From Shewanella insulae (GTDB taxonomy: Bacteria; Pseudomonadota; Gammaproteobacteria; Enterobacterales; Shewanellaceae): DNA of 64,000 bases. How positions within the stretch are numbered: the first letter of the stretch is position 1; each line of letters opens with the position of its first letter. The stretch lies in the NCBI RefSeq assembly GCF_009831655.1, contig NZ_WRPA01000006.1:124001-188000 (forward strand), in the 5' to 3' direction. Positions 18,415-25,762 of this stretch are shown here, in pieces. Both the position numbers and the translations under genes were made by a program. The notes beneath the pieces are model-generated. The model did no database searches. It was given only the letters and a program-made list of their open reading frames with translations, and was not told where the DNA came from.

Positions 18415-18783
18415 GTGGAATTAAAGGATTTTATAAAAGAAGCCATAAAAGATATATCGGAAGCAATAAGTGAAAGCAACTCAGAATTATCCGAAATTGG
18501 AGCCATAGTAAACCCAGAGAGAGTATATACATCTGGAAAAGATGAAGAACTCTACGGATATATGCTTAAAAACGAAGAAACCGATGATTTTAGGCGTCCA
18601 GTCCATTCAATAGAATTTGATGTCGCCGTATCAACCTTAACGAAGAAAGATGGAAAAGAGGGTGTTGGTGTAAATGTTGTCGGAATTAGTCTTGGCAAAG
18701 ATAGCAAGCAAGCTGATGAAAATAATTCTAGTAGCAGGTTGCAATTCTCCATTCCAGTAGCAATGCCTACGGGTAAAAACTAA
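18415..18783 (+). CDS. Cassette protein 1, trypco2-like small protein (tentative)
   Basis: 122 residues from a GTG start; the ribosome site GAGGAAG lies 5-6 nt upstream, which decides the start. An amphipathic N-terminal helix (MELKDFIKEAIKDISEAISE) precedes a beta-rich C-terminal half, SIEFDVAVSTLTKKDGKEGVGVNVVGISLG...SRLQFSIPVAMPTG. The plan of short helix, then 'IxFxVAVxxxxxxGxxGxxVxxISLG' and a closing 'SRxxFSIPVxxP' strand, resembles small proteins found beside conflict or defence systems (the trypsin-co-occurring 'trypco2' type). I recognise this only by pattern. No catalytic residues, signal peptide or membrane helix are seen. It is the first cassette gene and its stop codon touches attC A. 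Confidence 0.7.
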   Translation: MELKDFIKEAIKDISEAISESNSELSEIGAIVNPERVYTSGKDEELYGYMLKNEETDDFRRPVHSIEFDVAVSTLTKKDGKEGVGVNVVGISLGKDSKQADENNSSSRLQFSIPVAMPTGKN

Positions 18784-18843
18784 TTTAACAAGCGCGCCAA
18801 TTAGGACACTCGCAAACTCGCACCTATTACGTGGGTGTTAAGT
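18783..18843 (+). other. attC site A
   Basis: Begins ATTTAAC (RYYYAAC) and ends GTTAAGT (GTTRRRY), 61 bp, with partly complementary arms (AATTAGG / CCTATTA). It starts at the last base of the cassette-1 stop codon. Confidence 0.75.
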
Positions 18844-18864
18844 GACAAGAGGTAAATTTCGGGA

Positions 18865-19674
18865 ATGTTAGAAATTAAATACAAAGCAAAAGCTTTTCCT
18901 AAGTCTCTTTACGGGAAACATTTACAAGGGGAACACACATTAAGTACTGATTGGTACGAGATTATTTGGGCTGCTATTACTGTAGGAAAGCGTAATTCGG
19001 TACAAATTAGTTCTCATGGTTTTTTCTCACTTTTTGAAATAATCAATCGTTCTACGTTGGTTTGGATGTCTCTAAAGCAAAATTCTAATCAATTAGAGAG
19101 AAGTGGTGTGTACTTAGATATGGATCCTACAGAAAAGGTATTTGTATCGTTTTCTCTAGGCATGGTTATGTCGAAGCTGTTTGCATTAAGGTTGCTAGGT
19201 ATCCCATGGTTGGAGCATGTTTCGAATGTTAACAGCTCTATCTCAACCAAGACAACGACAAAGTCACGCCCTGATCTCATTGGTTTAAATGTGAGAAAAG
19301 AGTTTGTGATATTTGAGGCTAAAGGTCGCACAAATAATTTTGATACTACCGCGCAAGCAAAAGCAAAAGGGCAAACAAAAGTAATTCATAAAGTCGGGAC
19401 AGTCCAACCTGTCTTGAGAGTCACTTGTCAGAGCTACTTCAAAAATACACTTGAAGTGTTCATTGAAGATCCTGAAGAAATTCAAGGCGAACCGATTAAT
19501 ATTGAAGTTTTGAAACATGATTACTTTAAATCATATTACTCTATATTCCAGCAACTGACTGAAGAAGAGTTATCTCAGTTAAAACCTATCGGTGTTGAAA
19601 TTCGATATTCGGAGACCCTATCTGAAGCGTTTAAAACTGGAAAGTATGAGGCTTTATTTGAGGGGGGGGAGTGA
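18865..19674 (+). CDS. Cassette protein 2, putative PD-(D/E)XK nuclease-fold protein, frameshifted at a G8 run
   Basis: 269 residues with no known close family. Residues ~133-152 read RPDLIGLNVRKEFVIFEAKGR, a PD-x(n)-ExK signature in the usual strand-turn-strand setting of PD-(D/E)XK nucleases, including many restriction enzymes. No recognisable DNA-binding domain is visible. The frame ends at TGA just after a run of eight G (19662-19669). With seven G the frame would continue 39 more residues, to TAG at 19790-19792, which is 2 nt before attC B, the normal cassette end. So the gene is probably 18865-19792 and is out of frame here, by mutation, phase variation or sequence error. Nuclease function is inference from one motif. 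Confidence 0.7.
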   Translation: MLEIKYKAKAFPKSLYGKHLQGEHTLSTDWYEIIWAAITVGKRNSVQISSHGFFSLFEIINRSTLVWMSLKQNSNQLERSGVYLDMDPTEKVFVSFSLGMVMSKLFALRLLGIPWLEHVSNVNSSISTKTTTKSRPDLIGLNVRKEFVIFEAKGRTNNFDTTAQAKAKGQTKVIHKVGTVQPVLRVTCQSYFKNTLEVFIEDPEEIQGEPINIEVLKHDYFKSYYSIFQQLTEEELSQLKPIGVEIRYSETLSEAFKTGKYEALFEGGE

Positions 19675-19794
19675 AGATAAAGTTTACTTTGATAATGATG
19701 GGTTCAAGTGTTTTCCCGATGGCTTGAAAATAAAGTTAGATACCGACTTATGGAATGAAGAGTTATTGAAAATGGAACCAGACCTTCGGTAGTC

Positions 19795-19921
19795 ACTTAA
19801 CAAACAATTTAAGAATGATTTCCCACGCTTGGCATTTTTTGGTTTGGGTCTAGTTTAGTGTTTACGGCGTCTCAGTTGAGTGCTGTGGTAGCGTGGGTCA
19901 CACCTTAATTGGGCGTTATGC
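19795..19921 (+). other. attC site B (VCR-like)
   Basis: Begins ACTTAAC (RYYYAAC) and ends GTTATGC, 127 bp. Long complementary arms: CAATTTAAG with CCTTAATTGGG, and CCCACGC (left) with GCGTGGG (right). The central part, GTTTAGTGTTTACGGCGT, resembles Vibrio cholerae repeats. A clear integron attC. Confidence 0.9.
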
Positions 19922-19932
19922 AGGAAGCAAAC

Positions 19933-20418
19933 ATGGACTATAAATTAGCAATATCACTTATATCTCTTTTCTTCTCAGCGGTAGCTTTGTACTTCACATT
20001 CAAGAAAGACGCTCATCGCTTACGTTTGACTTCTTTTGAGAGCATGCCTAAAAAGTACAGAGATCACTTTTCAATCAATAACGACAGCTCATTTCCTGTC
20101 AGAGTCTCCGCGGTTGGCCATATTGACTCAAGAGGAAAGCTAACGTGGATCAAAAAAACCTTTGAAGTAACCAAGAATACCCGAATAGAGCTACCGCATA
20201 CGATTGAACCAAGAACAACACTTAGACTTGGTATTGTATCTGGCGTACTTCCCACGCAAAAACATCATGGTTATTGTGTGCAGCTGGACTGTGGCAGGAC
20301 CTTCTACACTTCTGGCAATCTACCTACTAAATTAGCATTGACTAACAAACTTAAAGGGTTGCTATCTAGGTTAACTTCGGGCAAATACGGCTCACCTAAC
20401 TACTTATACCCTGAATAA
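19933..20418 (+). CDS. Cassette protein 3, hypothetical with one N-terminal membrane helix
   Basis: 161 residues from ATG 19933, preceded by AGGA at 7 nt; upstream ATG 19918 lies inside attC B. Residues ~4-22 (KLAISLISLFFSAVALYFTF) form a membrane helix, followed by a basic segment and a soluble domain. The soluble domain has HFSINNDSSFPVRVSAVGHIDSRGK and HTIEPRTTLRLGIVS, suggesting an immunoglobulin-like or beta-sandwich fold facing the cytosol. I do not recognise the family. Cassette-borne membrane-anchored small proteins are common in integrons and usually uncharacterised. Confidence 0.75.
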   Translation: MDYKLAISLISLFFSAVALYFTFKKDAHRLRLTSFESMPKKYRDHFSINNDSSFPVRVSAVGHIDSRGKLTWIKKTFEVTKNTRIELPHTIEPRTTLRLGIVSGVLPTQKHHGYCVQLDCGRTFYTSGNLPTKLALTNKLKGLLSRLTSGKYGSPNYLYPE

Positions 20419-20426
20419 TACAATTT

Positions 20427-20530
20427 GCATAACAATCGCATTAAAGCCGACCCAGTACACGCTTGCTGGGTCGGCATAAGGCCGAAAAGACTAGCAAGCG
20501 TGTAATGGGCGCCTTATGCGGGCGTTACCA
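20427..20530 (+). other. attC site C
   Basis: Begins GCATAAC and ends at GTTAC, 104 bp. Left arm segments CGCATTAA and TACACGCTTGCT pair with right arm TTATGCG and AGCAAGCGTGTA; TACACGCTTGCT is a 12-bp perfect match. The inner GCCGACCCAG...CTGGGTCGGC forms a further hairpin. It ends cassette 3. Confidence 0.88.
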
Positions 20531-20606
20531 ATACTTTTCCTAATCCTTCAGTCTTCCTTTAGAGTGTTTGCGTTAGCGCACTTCTGTCCAAAAGTTTCTC
20601 ACAAGG

Positions 20607-20883
20607 TCAAATCGAAGAGACTATAGATACTGGTGTAAACACATTTGTGAACTTCCTCGGCTGGGCCAAAAATGTTCCCTGATACTTTTTGGCATTCCTT
20701 CCATCCTTGGAGGTCATATGCTCTCGTCGAGCTCACATGGAAGTGCTTGAACAACATCTTTGTCTAACGGCCGGTTCGGCATCCATGTCTCTTGTTCATA
20801 GGTATGAAGCTAGGTTTCAGTCACCGTGTCACAAATGTGTTTGCACATAAGCCTGCCGCAGACAATTCAAAACCTTGAAGGTC
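20607..20883 (-). repeat. Structured intergenic repeat, copy 4 (inverted)
   Basis: It starts CAAATCGAAGAGACTATAG, the reverse complement of the right end of copies 1-3, and finishes near CCTTGAAGGTC, the reverse complement of their left end. The outer arms AAACACATTTGTGA (20637-20650) and TCACAAATGTGTTT (20829-20842) pair perfectly over 14 bp yet differ in sequence from the arms of copies 1-3. The inner hairpin CCAAAAA...TTTTTGG again contains TCCCT in its loop. Confidence 0.68.
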
Positions 20884-20997
20884 AACGCATCTATCTGCGA
20901 AGTAAAGCAAGATGCAGCAAGTGACCTTTCCCCAAGATTAGCACCAATCCCTAATGTCAGGCCCTTCATTCGAATGTAAACGTCAGTAAATTCAGGA

Positions 20998-21158
20998 TAA
21001 AAAAAAGCGACCCTGATGAGGTCGCTCTAAGTTCCAAATTCGGAATCTAAGGATAGTTGCGCTAGAAACTATCTAAAGGGAATGATGATGAACGGTAAAC
21101 ACACTGATGATTAATTAAGACCTGTCACTGGATTAACTAATCGATGCAAATTCTGTTC
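20998..21158 (-). ncRNA. Putative RpoE-controlled sRNA, sibling 1
   Basis: Read on the minus strand: predicted start near 21158, ~160 nt, ending in the terminator GAGCGACC...GGTCGC plus T8 (stem 21006-21012/21020-21026, T tract 21006-20999). Other hairpins: GATAGTT (21052-21058) - GCGCTAGA loop - AACTATC (21067-21073), and TTCC/GGAA (21032-21045), given in plus-strand bases. The conserved segment is the complement of AAAGGGAATGATGATGAAC (21075-21093) and is expected to be single-stranded. It could mask Shine-Dalgarno and start codons of target mRNAs. It lies alone upstream of the esterase gene. A coding role is unlikely. Evidence is structural and comparative within this window only. Confidence 0.62.
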
Positions 21159-21163
21159 ATATT

Positions 21164-21191
21164 ATCAGAGCGCTTTTATCGGGATTAGTTC
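21164..21191 (-). promoter_or_regulatory. RpoE-like promoter of sRNA sibling 1
   Basis: On the minus strand: -35 GAACTA (21191-21186), 16 nt, -10 TCTGAT (21169-21164), followed by AATATGAAC. It matches the extracytoplasmic sigma-E pattern GGAACTT-N16-TCTRA. Confidence 0.6.
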
Positions 21192-21331
21192 AGAAAAATT
21201 CTTAAATATTTTCATCTTTTTTAAAAAACCCTATTAAATCAATAAAAAGCTTCATATTTAGCACCGGCTAAAGTAGTCTGTTGCCTGACTCACTACTCAT
21301 CTTTCGTCATCAATAAGGACACTGCGCCGAC

Positions 21332-22264
21332 ATGAAGTTACCCCATCTGCTCACATCGCTGGCTATCTTCTTAACCTTCTCTATGGCCAGTCAGGCATCC
21401 TCTGCGGTAGCGGTATCCGAACAAGCGGCGTCTGTTTCTCTGGCGCCTAATTCAACGTCGCCAGCGCCTAAGGTAGAGATCCCCCGCACTCAGGTGTTTG
21501 ATCTGACCGACCCCGTGAGTAAGCGCGTCTATCCACTCTGGGTTAAGCTGCCGCGCTCTTATCAGTCTGACAGCGAAAGACATTATCCGGTGATCTATGT
21601 GGCCGATGCCCCCTATGCCTTTCAGATTGTCTCGGGCATGACCCGCTTTCCCATGAATAGCGGCAAGATGCGTGAGGCCATCATAGTCGGGCTCGCCTAT
21701 GCCAAGGGGGATAAGGGGCCCCAGAGTCGGGTGCGCGACTATACCCAGGCAGTGGACAGCGGCTGGAAGCTAGAAACCGGCGGCGCCAGCCACTACGCCG
21801 ATTATCTAGAGACTCAGGTCTTGCCCTTCATGGCCGAACATTACCGAGTGGATGACAAGGATCTGACCTTCGTCGGTAACTCCCTCGGCGGCCTGCTGGG
21901 GGCCTATCTGCTACTGGAGAAGCCAAATCTGTTTGACAACTATGTGCTAGGCAGTCCCTCGGTGTGGTTTAAAGGCGAGCAGCTGTTGTCCCTGACGGCG
22001 AAGCCGAGAGCCGAAGATAAACAGTCGCGGCGGGTGTTCCTCGCCGTTGGCGCACTGGAGACGCCCGCTAAGGCTGGCATGCAACACGATATGGTGGCAG
22101 GGGCTGGTAAACTTAGGCGGCATCTACAGCGCCAACTGGGGGATAGCTTGGTAATCGAGAGCCTCATCATAGCGGGGGCACGCCACGAGACGGCCTTTCC
22201 CACCACGGCGAGCCAAGGCCTCTATTGGCTTTTGGCGCGTGATGGGGAAGAGAGCGCCCAATAA
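21332..22264 (+). CDS. Putative esterase, alpha/beta hydrolase (esterase D/Fes-like)
   Basis: 310 residues with an N-terminal signal peptide (MKLPHLLTSLAIFLTFSMASQASS), so periplasmic or secreted. The body matches the putative esterase family: YPVIYVADAPYAFQ near residues 88-102, nucleophile elbow FVGNSLGGLLGAYLLL (GxSxGG), GSPSVWF, and the likely catalytic His in ITAGARHETAF-like IIAGARHETAFP near the C terminus. Members hydrolyse ferric-siderophore esters, S-formylglutathione or cinnamoyl esters; the substrate here is not decidable. ATG 21332 has a weak ribosome site (AAGGACAC). It is followed by a convergent peptidase gene. Confidence 0.85.
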   Translation: MKLPHLLTSLAIFLTFSMASQASSAVAVSEQAASVSLAPNSTSPAPKVEIPRTQVFDLTDPVSKRVYPLWVKLPRSYQSDSERHYPVIYVADAPYAFQIVSGMTRFPMNSGKMREAIIVGLAYAKGDKGPQSRVRDYTQAVDSGWKLETGGASHYADYLETQVLPFMAEHYRVDDKDLTFVGNSLGGLLGAYLLLEKPNLFDNYVLGSPSVWFKGEQLLSLTAKPRAEDKQSRRVFLAVGALETPAKAGMQHDMVAGAGKLRRHLQRQLGDSLVIESLIIAGARHETAFPTTASQGLYWLLARDGEESAQ

Positions 22265-22304
22265 ACGCTTGGCTTAAAGGCATTAGCTCTTAAGAGGCAA
22301 GAGC

Positions 22305-23216
22305 CTAAGAGGCCTGATTAGAGGCGCTGGCGGCATTCAGCGCCTTAAGCCAGGCCTGAAACTCCGCATCCATGCTGGTGCCCCACTGGGTGACCAGGGC
22401 CTGATATCTCGGATAGTCGCCCTTGCGGGTAAAGCTTAGCATGGTGTCTATCTTGTCTTTGTGACGCTCCATCATGAAGCGCACCGCCAGATATCCCCAG
22501 CGATAGACGCGATCCGTGCCGCCGTTGTGCTCGTAGCTGGTGTTAAATAATTCACTCAGCTCGAAGTGCTGTTTGGCGATGATGGCGATGGCCGCCGGGT
22601 TGTCGTTCCCTTGAGAGATATATTCCCCCAGTCCCTCACTCCACCAGACTAGGTGAGGCAGCAGCGGCGCCGGTTCAGGGCAATACTCGGGGGCGCTGTG
22701 GGAGTCGTGCAGCGAGGCGCAAAAGTCACCATAGAGATTGAAGTGGCCATCCAGGTAATGCACATACTCGTGGGCAAGGTTCCAGATCTGTCCATCGCGT
22801 TCATAGGCGACAAACTCTGCCTGGTTCCCTGCCTGGTGGGGGAGGCCTTCCAGGAACATGCCGCCGTTGTCGCTGGGCACGTCGAAGTGCGCCGTCACAT
22901 AGCGGGTGTAGTCGTCGCGGCTGTGGTAGACGTTGGCGCGCATACGCTGATTGTTGTCATTGGCGACCGGCTTATCTTGGGTGTCAAACAGCTGGTGGAA
23001 CTTGGCTTCCTGCTTCTGCATCAGGGCACAGGCCTTGGTTATCTGTTTCTGGGTGAGTGCCTGGGAGCGAATGGTGATGGTAGGGCTGCAGTCGTGGTTT
23101 TGGCTTAAGACAGCTTGCAAGGGGGCAACCGGTGAGGCTTCACCTGCCTGTAGGGCGAAGCTCGTCAGCAGGGGCAGGGCCGCCGCACCGAGACGCATGA
23201 GAGATGAATGGGACAC
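22305..23216 (-). CDS. M9-like (collagenase-type) zinc metallopeptidase, single domain
   Basis: 303 residues with signal peptide MSHSSLMRLGAAALPLLTSFALQAG. The catalytic region carries GGMFLEGLPHQAGNQAEFVAYE, the zinc motif NLAHEYVHYLDGHFNLYGDF (HExxH) and the downstream Glu in WWSEGLGEYIS, in the arrangement of the M9 catalytic subdomain of Vibrio/Clostridium collagenases. Those enzymes are much longer and have an N-terminal activator domain and C-terminal PKD/PPC domains; here only the catalytic part remains. Secretion and a peptide-degrading role are likely; true collagenase activity is doubtful. It is divergent from the M1 aminopeptidase gene. Confidence 0.85.
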   Translation of the reverse strand: MSHSSLMRLGAAALPLLTSFALQAGEASPVAPLQAVLSQNHDCSPTITIRSQALTQKQITKACALMQKQEAKFHQLFDTQDKPVANDNNQRMRANVYHSRDDYTRYVTAHFDVPSDNGGMFLEGLPHQAGNQAEFVAYERDGQIWNLAHEYVHYLDGHFNLYGDFCASLHDSHSAPEYCPEPAPLLPHLVWWSEGLGEYISQGNDNPAAIAIIAKQHFELSELFNTSYEHNGGTDRVYRWGYLAVRFMMERHKDKIDTMLSFTRKGDYPRYQALVTQWGTSMDAEFQAWLKALNAASASNQAS

Positions 23217-23452
23217 AGAGGTTTCCTTATTGTTATTTTTGTATAAAATATCCTAATTGTTTCACCTTCATCTGTCGAAGTCAATTTCTAAGCAGATTGT
23301 ATAAGCGGTCCGTATAGCCCGTTTGCTTAGGCCGTTCATTTGAGCAGTTCGCTTAAGTCTTTAGTCAGTCCGCTCTATCGGGTGGCCATGACATTCTTGA
23401 CCAGCGGGACTAAAATGGCACCAGCCCTCCATCATCAAAAAAAGGAATCCTT

Positions 23453-25237
23453 GTGGTCACTCCGTGGGATAATCAACAAGATCATCATTCGTTTGCCAAT
23501 GTGGACGCCCTGCGGGTCACGCATTTGAGCCTGGCCCTAGAGGTCGATTTTGCGGCGCAGCAACTCATAGGTAGCGCCAAGCTTAACTTAGACTATCGCG
23601 AGCAAGATTGCCGTATCCTCTACCTGGATACCCGCGAGCTAACCATCACAGGTGTGCAGGATGAGGCCGGCAATGCCTTGGCCTATCGATTGGATGAGCA
23701 AGATGTGGTGCGCGGGCAGCGCCTGGCGATCGAGCTGAGCTCGCCAAGCAAATGGGTCACTGTGCATTATCACACCTCGCCCGCGGCTCAGGGGCTGCAG
23801 TGGCTGTCGCCGGAGCAGACCAGCGGTAAACAGTTGCCGTTTCTCTTCAGTCAGTCTCAGCCCATTAATGCCCGCAGCTGGATCCCGCTGCAAGACAGCC
23901 CAAAGGCGAGAATCACCTTCGATGCCAAGATTTCTGTGCCGCCAGGCATGCGCGCCGTGATGAGCGCCATGAACCACGGTGATGCGCCGTTGACGGGCGA
24001 GTTTAGTTTCGAGATGGAAAAGCCTATGCCCACCCATCTGCTGGCCATGGCCGTGGGGGACCTGCACTTTGGCGCCATAGGTCCGCGCACAGGCGTGTAC
24101 GCCGAGCCTGAGGTGCTCAGCGCGGCGGTGAAGGAGTTTGAAGATACCGAGAAGATGGTGGAGATCGCCGAGTCCCTGCTAGGCCCCTATGCCTGGGAGC
24201 GCTACGACATGCTGATCTTACCCCCAAGCTTTCCCTTCGGCGGCATGGAAAACCCCAGACTCGCCTTTATGACCCCTACACTCATCGCCGGCGATAAGAG
24301 CCTGGTTTCTACCGTCGCCCACGAGCTGGCTCACTCCTGGACGGGAAATCTGGTGAGCAACGCCACCTGGCGGGATCTCTGGCTAAACGAAGGCTTTACC
24401 ACCTATTTCACCAACCGCATCGTCGAGGCCGTGTATGGCAAGGAGCTGGCCGAGCTGGAGGTGGTGTTGGAATATGGTCGTCTCAAGGAGGAGCTGGTGA
24501 GTATGCCGCTCGAGGCGCAGACCCTGCCGGCCAATGTGCAGGCGGGCGATCCTAACGATGCCTTTAACCGCTTCACCTATGACAAGGCCTCCATGTTTGT
24601 CCACGAGCTGGAACGTCGTCTTGGGCGTAAAGCCTTCGATCGCTTCCTGTTCGAGTATGTGAATCATTTTGCCTTCGAGGCGATCACCACGGAAACCTTT
24701 GTCGACTACGCCAGGCAGACACTGCTTATCCGGCACGGCGATAAGATAACCGAGGCCGAGTTATTGGAGTGGGTCTATGGCGAGGGGATGCCCGAGTGGT
24801 TCGTGCCGCCTAGCTCAGACAGCCTGGAGAAGGTTGATGCCCTGCGTGCCGCCTGGCTCGCGGGTGAGCCGATTAACAAGGCCAACACGGCAGATTGGCG
24901 GGTGCATCACTGGCAGTATTTTCTAAACACTCTGCCCGAGGTGCTCGAGCAGCAGGCGCTGATCGACCTAGACAGCAGTTTCGATCTTAGTCGTAGCACC
25001 AATGCCGAGATCGCCTGTGACTGGTATCGCGTGGCTATTCGCAATCATTACGACCCAGTGTTGCCTTTCGTCGAGGCTTACCTAATGAAGATAGGCCGGG
25101 GCAAGTTTGTACGGCCACTGTACAGCGAGTTGCTGCTGGCCGGCTACGGCGAGGAGCTGCATCACATCTACCAGAAGGCGAGGGCGGGCTATCATCCTTC
25201 GCTGTCGGTGCAGCTGGATAAACAGCTATTGCAGTAA
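23453..25237 (+). CDS. M1 family aminopeptidase (leukotriene A4 hydrolase-like)
   Basis: 594 residues from a GTG start preceded by AAGGA. No signal peptide, so cytosolic. Order: N-terminal beta saddle domain, then the exopeptidase motif FGGMENPRLAFMTPTLI (GGMEN), then the zinc site TVAHELAHSWTGNLVSNATWRDLWLNEGFTTYF (HExxH-18-E). A C-terminal helical LTA4H-type domain (AEITCDWYRVAIRNHY-like, residues ~480-594) completes the length expected for the LTA4H branch of M1. It removes N-terminal residues from peptides. Its terminator is not distinct; the sRNA cluster on the opposite strand begins ~35 nt after its stop. Confidence 0.92.
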   Translation: MVTPWDNQQDHHSFANVDALRVTHLSLALEVDFAAQQLIGSAKLNLDYREQDCRILYLDTRELTITGVQDEAGNALAYRLDEQDVVRGQRLAIELSSPSKWVTVHYHTSPAAQGLQWLSPEQTSGKQLPFLFSQSQPINARSWIPLQDSPKARITFDAKISVPPGMRAVMSAMNHGDAPLTGEFSFEMEKPMPTHLLAMAVGDLHFGAIGPRTGVYAEPEVLSAAVKEFEDTEKMVEIAESLLGPYAWERYDMLILPPSFPFGGMENPRLAFMTPTLIAGDKSLVSTVAHELAHSWTGNLVSNATWRDLWLNEGFTTYFTNRIVEAVYGKELAELEVVLEYGRLKEELVSMPLEAQTLPANVQAGDPNDAFNRFTYDKASMFVHELERRLGRKAFDRFLFEYVNHFAFEAITTETFVDYARQTLLIRHGDKITEAELLEWVYGEGMPEWFVPPSSDSLEKVDALRAAWLAGEPINKANTADWRVHHWQYFLNTLPEVLEQQALIDLDSSFDLSRSTNAEIACDWYRVAIRNHYDPVLPFVEAYLMKIGRGKFVRPLYSELLLAGYGEELHHIYQKARAGYHPSLSVQLDKQLLQ

Positions 25238-25272
25238 GGTAGCTCGATTGCAGCAGAACAAAAGAAGCTGGA

Positions 25273-25413
25273 TAAAAAAATGGCAACCCAAGGGGTTGCC
25301 ATAACTAGCTTTTTGGAGAAAGAAATCTGTGCGCTAGCGAAATTTCTTGCCTCCTGAGACCAACTCAGTCTCGAAGGGAGATGATGAACAAACAATGATG
25401 AAAAATCTGTTAC
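25273..25413 (-). ncRNA. Putative RpoE-controlled sRNA, sibling 2
   Basis: Minus-strand unit of ~140 nt. Terminator TGGCAACCC/GGGTTGCCA (plus 25281-25301) with T7 (25280-25274). Central hairpin AGAAAT (25321-25326)...GCGCTAG...ATTTCT (25342-25347). A small hairpin GAGAC/GTCTC (25356-25372) and the conserved complement of AAGGGAGATGATGAAC (25374-25389) follow. It is convergent with the M1 peptidase gene, and its terminator also faces that gene's 3' end. Confidence 0.62.
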
Positions 25414-25418
25414 ATCTC

Positions 25419-25446
25419 TTCAGAGTCATCAATATCGAGTTAGTTC
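25419..25446 (-). promoter_or_regulatory. RpoE-like promoter of sRNA sibling 2
   Basis: Minus strand: -35 GGAACTA (hexamer GAACTA 25446-25441), 16 nt, -10 TCTGAA (25424-25419), then GAGATGTAAC. The -35 element has the full GGAACT core. Confidence 0.62.
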
Positions 25447-25536
25447 CCCACGCCGCGACAAATAATCAAAAAATTATCGAAAAAAGCCGATTTTTCCTGT
25501 TAGCAGGGGAACGACGCCTAAAAGCGTCTAAACAGG

Positions 25537-25729
25537 CAAAAAAAATGGCAACCAAAGGTTGCCATGAATCAAATAAGTGTCGAGTCATAAACCCCATTGC
25601 GCTAGCGAGGTCGATGCTCTCGGGACCTAGTAGGTCGCCAAAGGGAGATGATGATGAACAATGTAACTTGAGCCAGGTAAGCGTTCCGAATCATTCATTA
25701 GCTAAATTACCCAACCCGCTAATCCGTTC
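25537..25729 (-). ncRNA. Putative RpoE-controlled sRNA, sibling 3
   Basis: Minus-strand unit of ~190 nt. Terminator TGGCAACC/GGTTGCCA (plus 25546-25564) with T8 (25545-25538). The conserved GCGCTAG loop sequence lies at 25599-25605, and a palindrome GACCTA/TAGGTC at 25624-25636. The longest conserved segment is the complement of AAAGGGAGATGATGATGAAC (25640-25659). It has a longer 5' part than the siblings. Confidence 0.6.
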
Positions 25730-25734
25730 ACTTA

Positions 25735-25762
25735 ATCAGAGTCCCCTTTAGCAGATAAGTTC
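25735..25762 (-). promoter_or_regulatory. RpoE-like promoter of sRNA sibling 3
   Basis: Minus strand: -35 TGAACTT (GAACTT 25762-25757), 16 nt, -10 TCTGAT (25740-25735), then TAAGTGAAC. Confidence 0.62.

Larger units (their letters stand above)
18390..20530 (+). mobile_element. Integron gene-cassette array without integrase (CALIN-like)
   Basis: Three single-gene cassettes lie in the same direction, each ended by an attC site, with a right-hand attC core (GTTAAAT, 18390-18396) before the first gene. The cassettes are lower in GC than the flanking chromosome. Spacing is tight (stop codon to attC 0-8 nt), the usual cassette layout. No tyrosine integrase (IntI) frame exists in this window. The array is bracketed by copies 1-3 and the inverted copy 4 of the structured repeat. 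Confidence 0.82.

Noticed and set aside
21080-21113. Plus-strand mini-ORFs starting ATGATGATGAAC after AAAGGG (e.g. MMMNGKHTDD)
   Set aside because: A leader-peptide reading is possible because a ribosome site and start codons are present. But peptides differ completely after MMN between copies, while minus-strand promoter, hairpin and terminator are conserved, so the antisense RNA explanation fits better.
25347-25751. 134-residue plus-strand frame across sRNA siblings 2 and 3
   Set aside because: It overlaps the conserved RNA structures, has biased composition (many KK/AA runs from A tracts) and shows no domain. The conserved parts align with RNA features, not with a protein frame.
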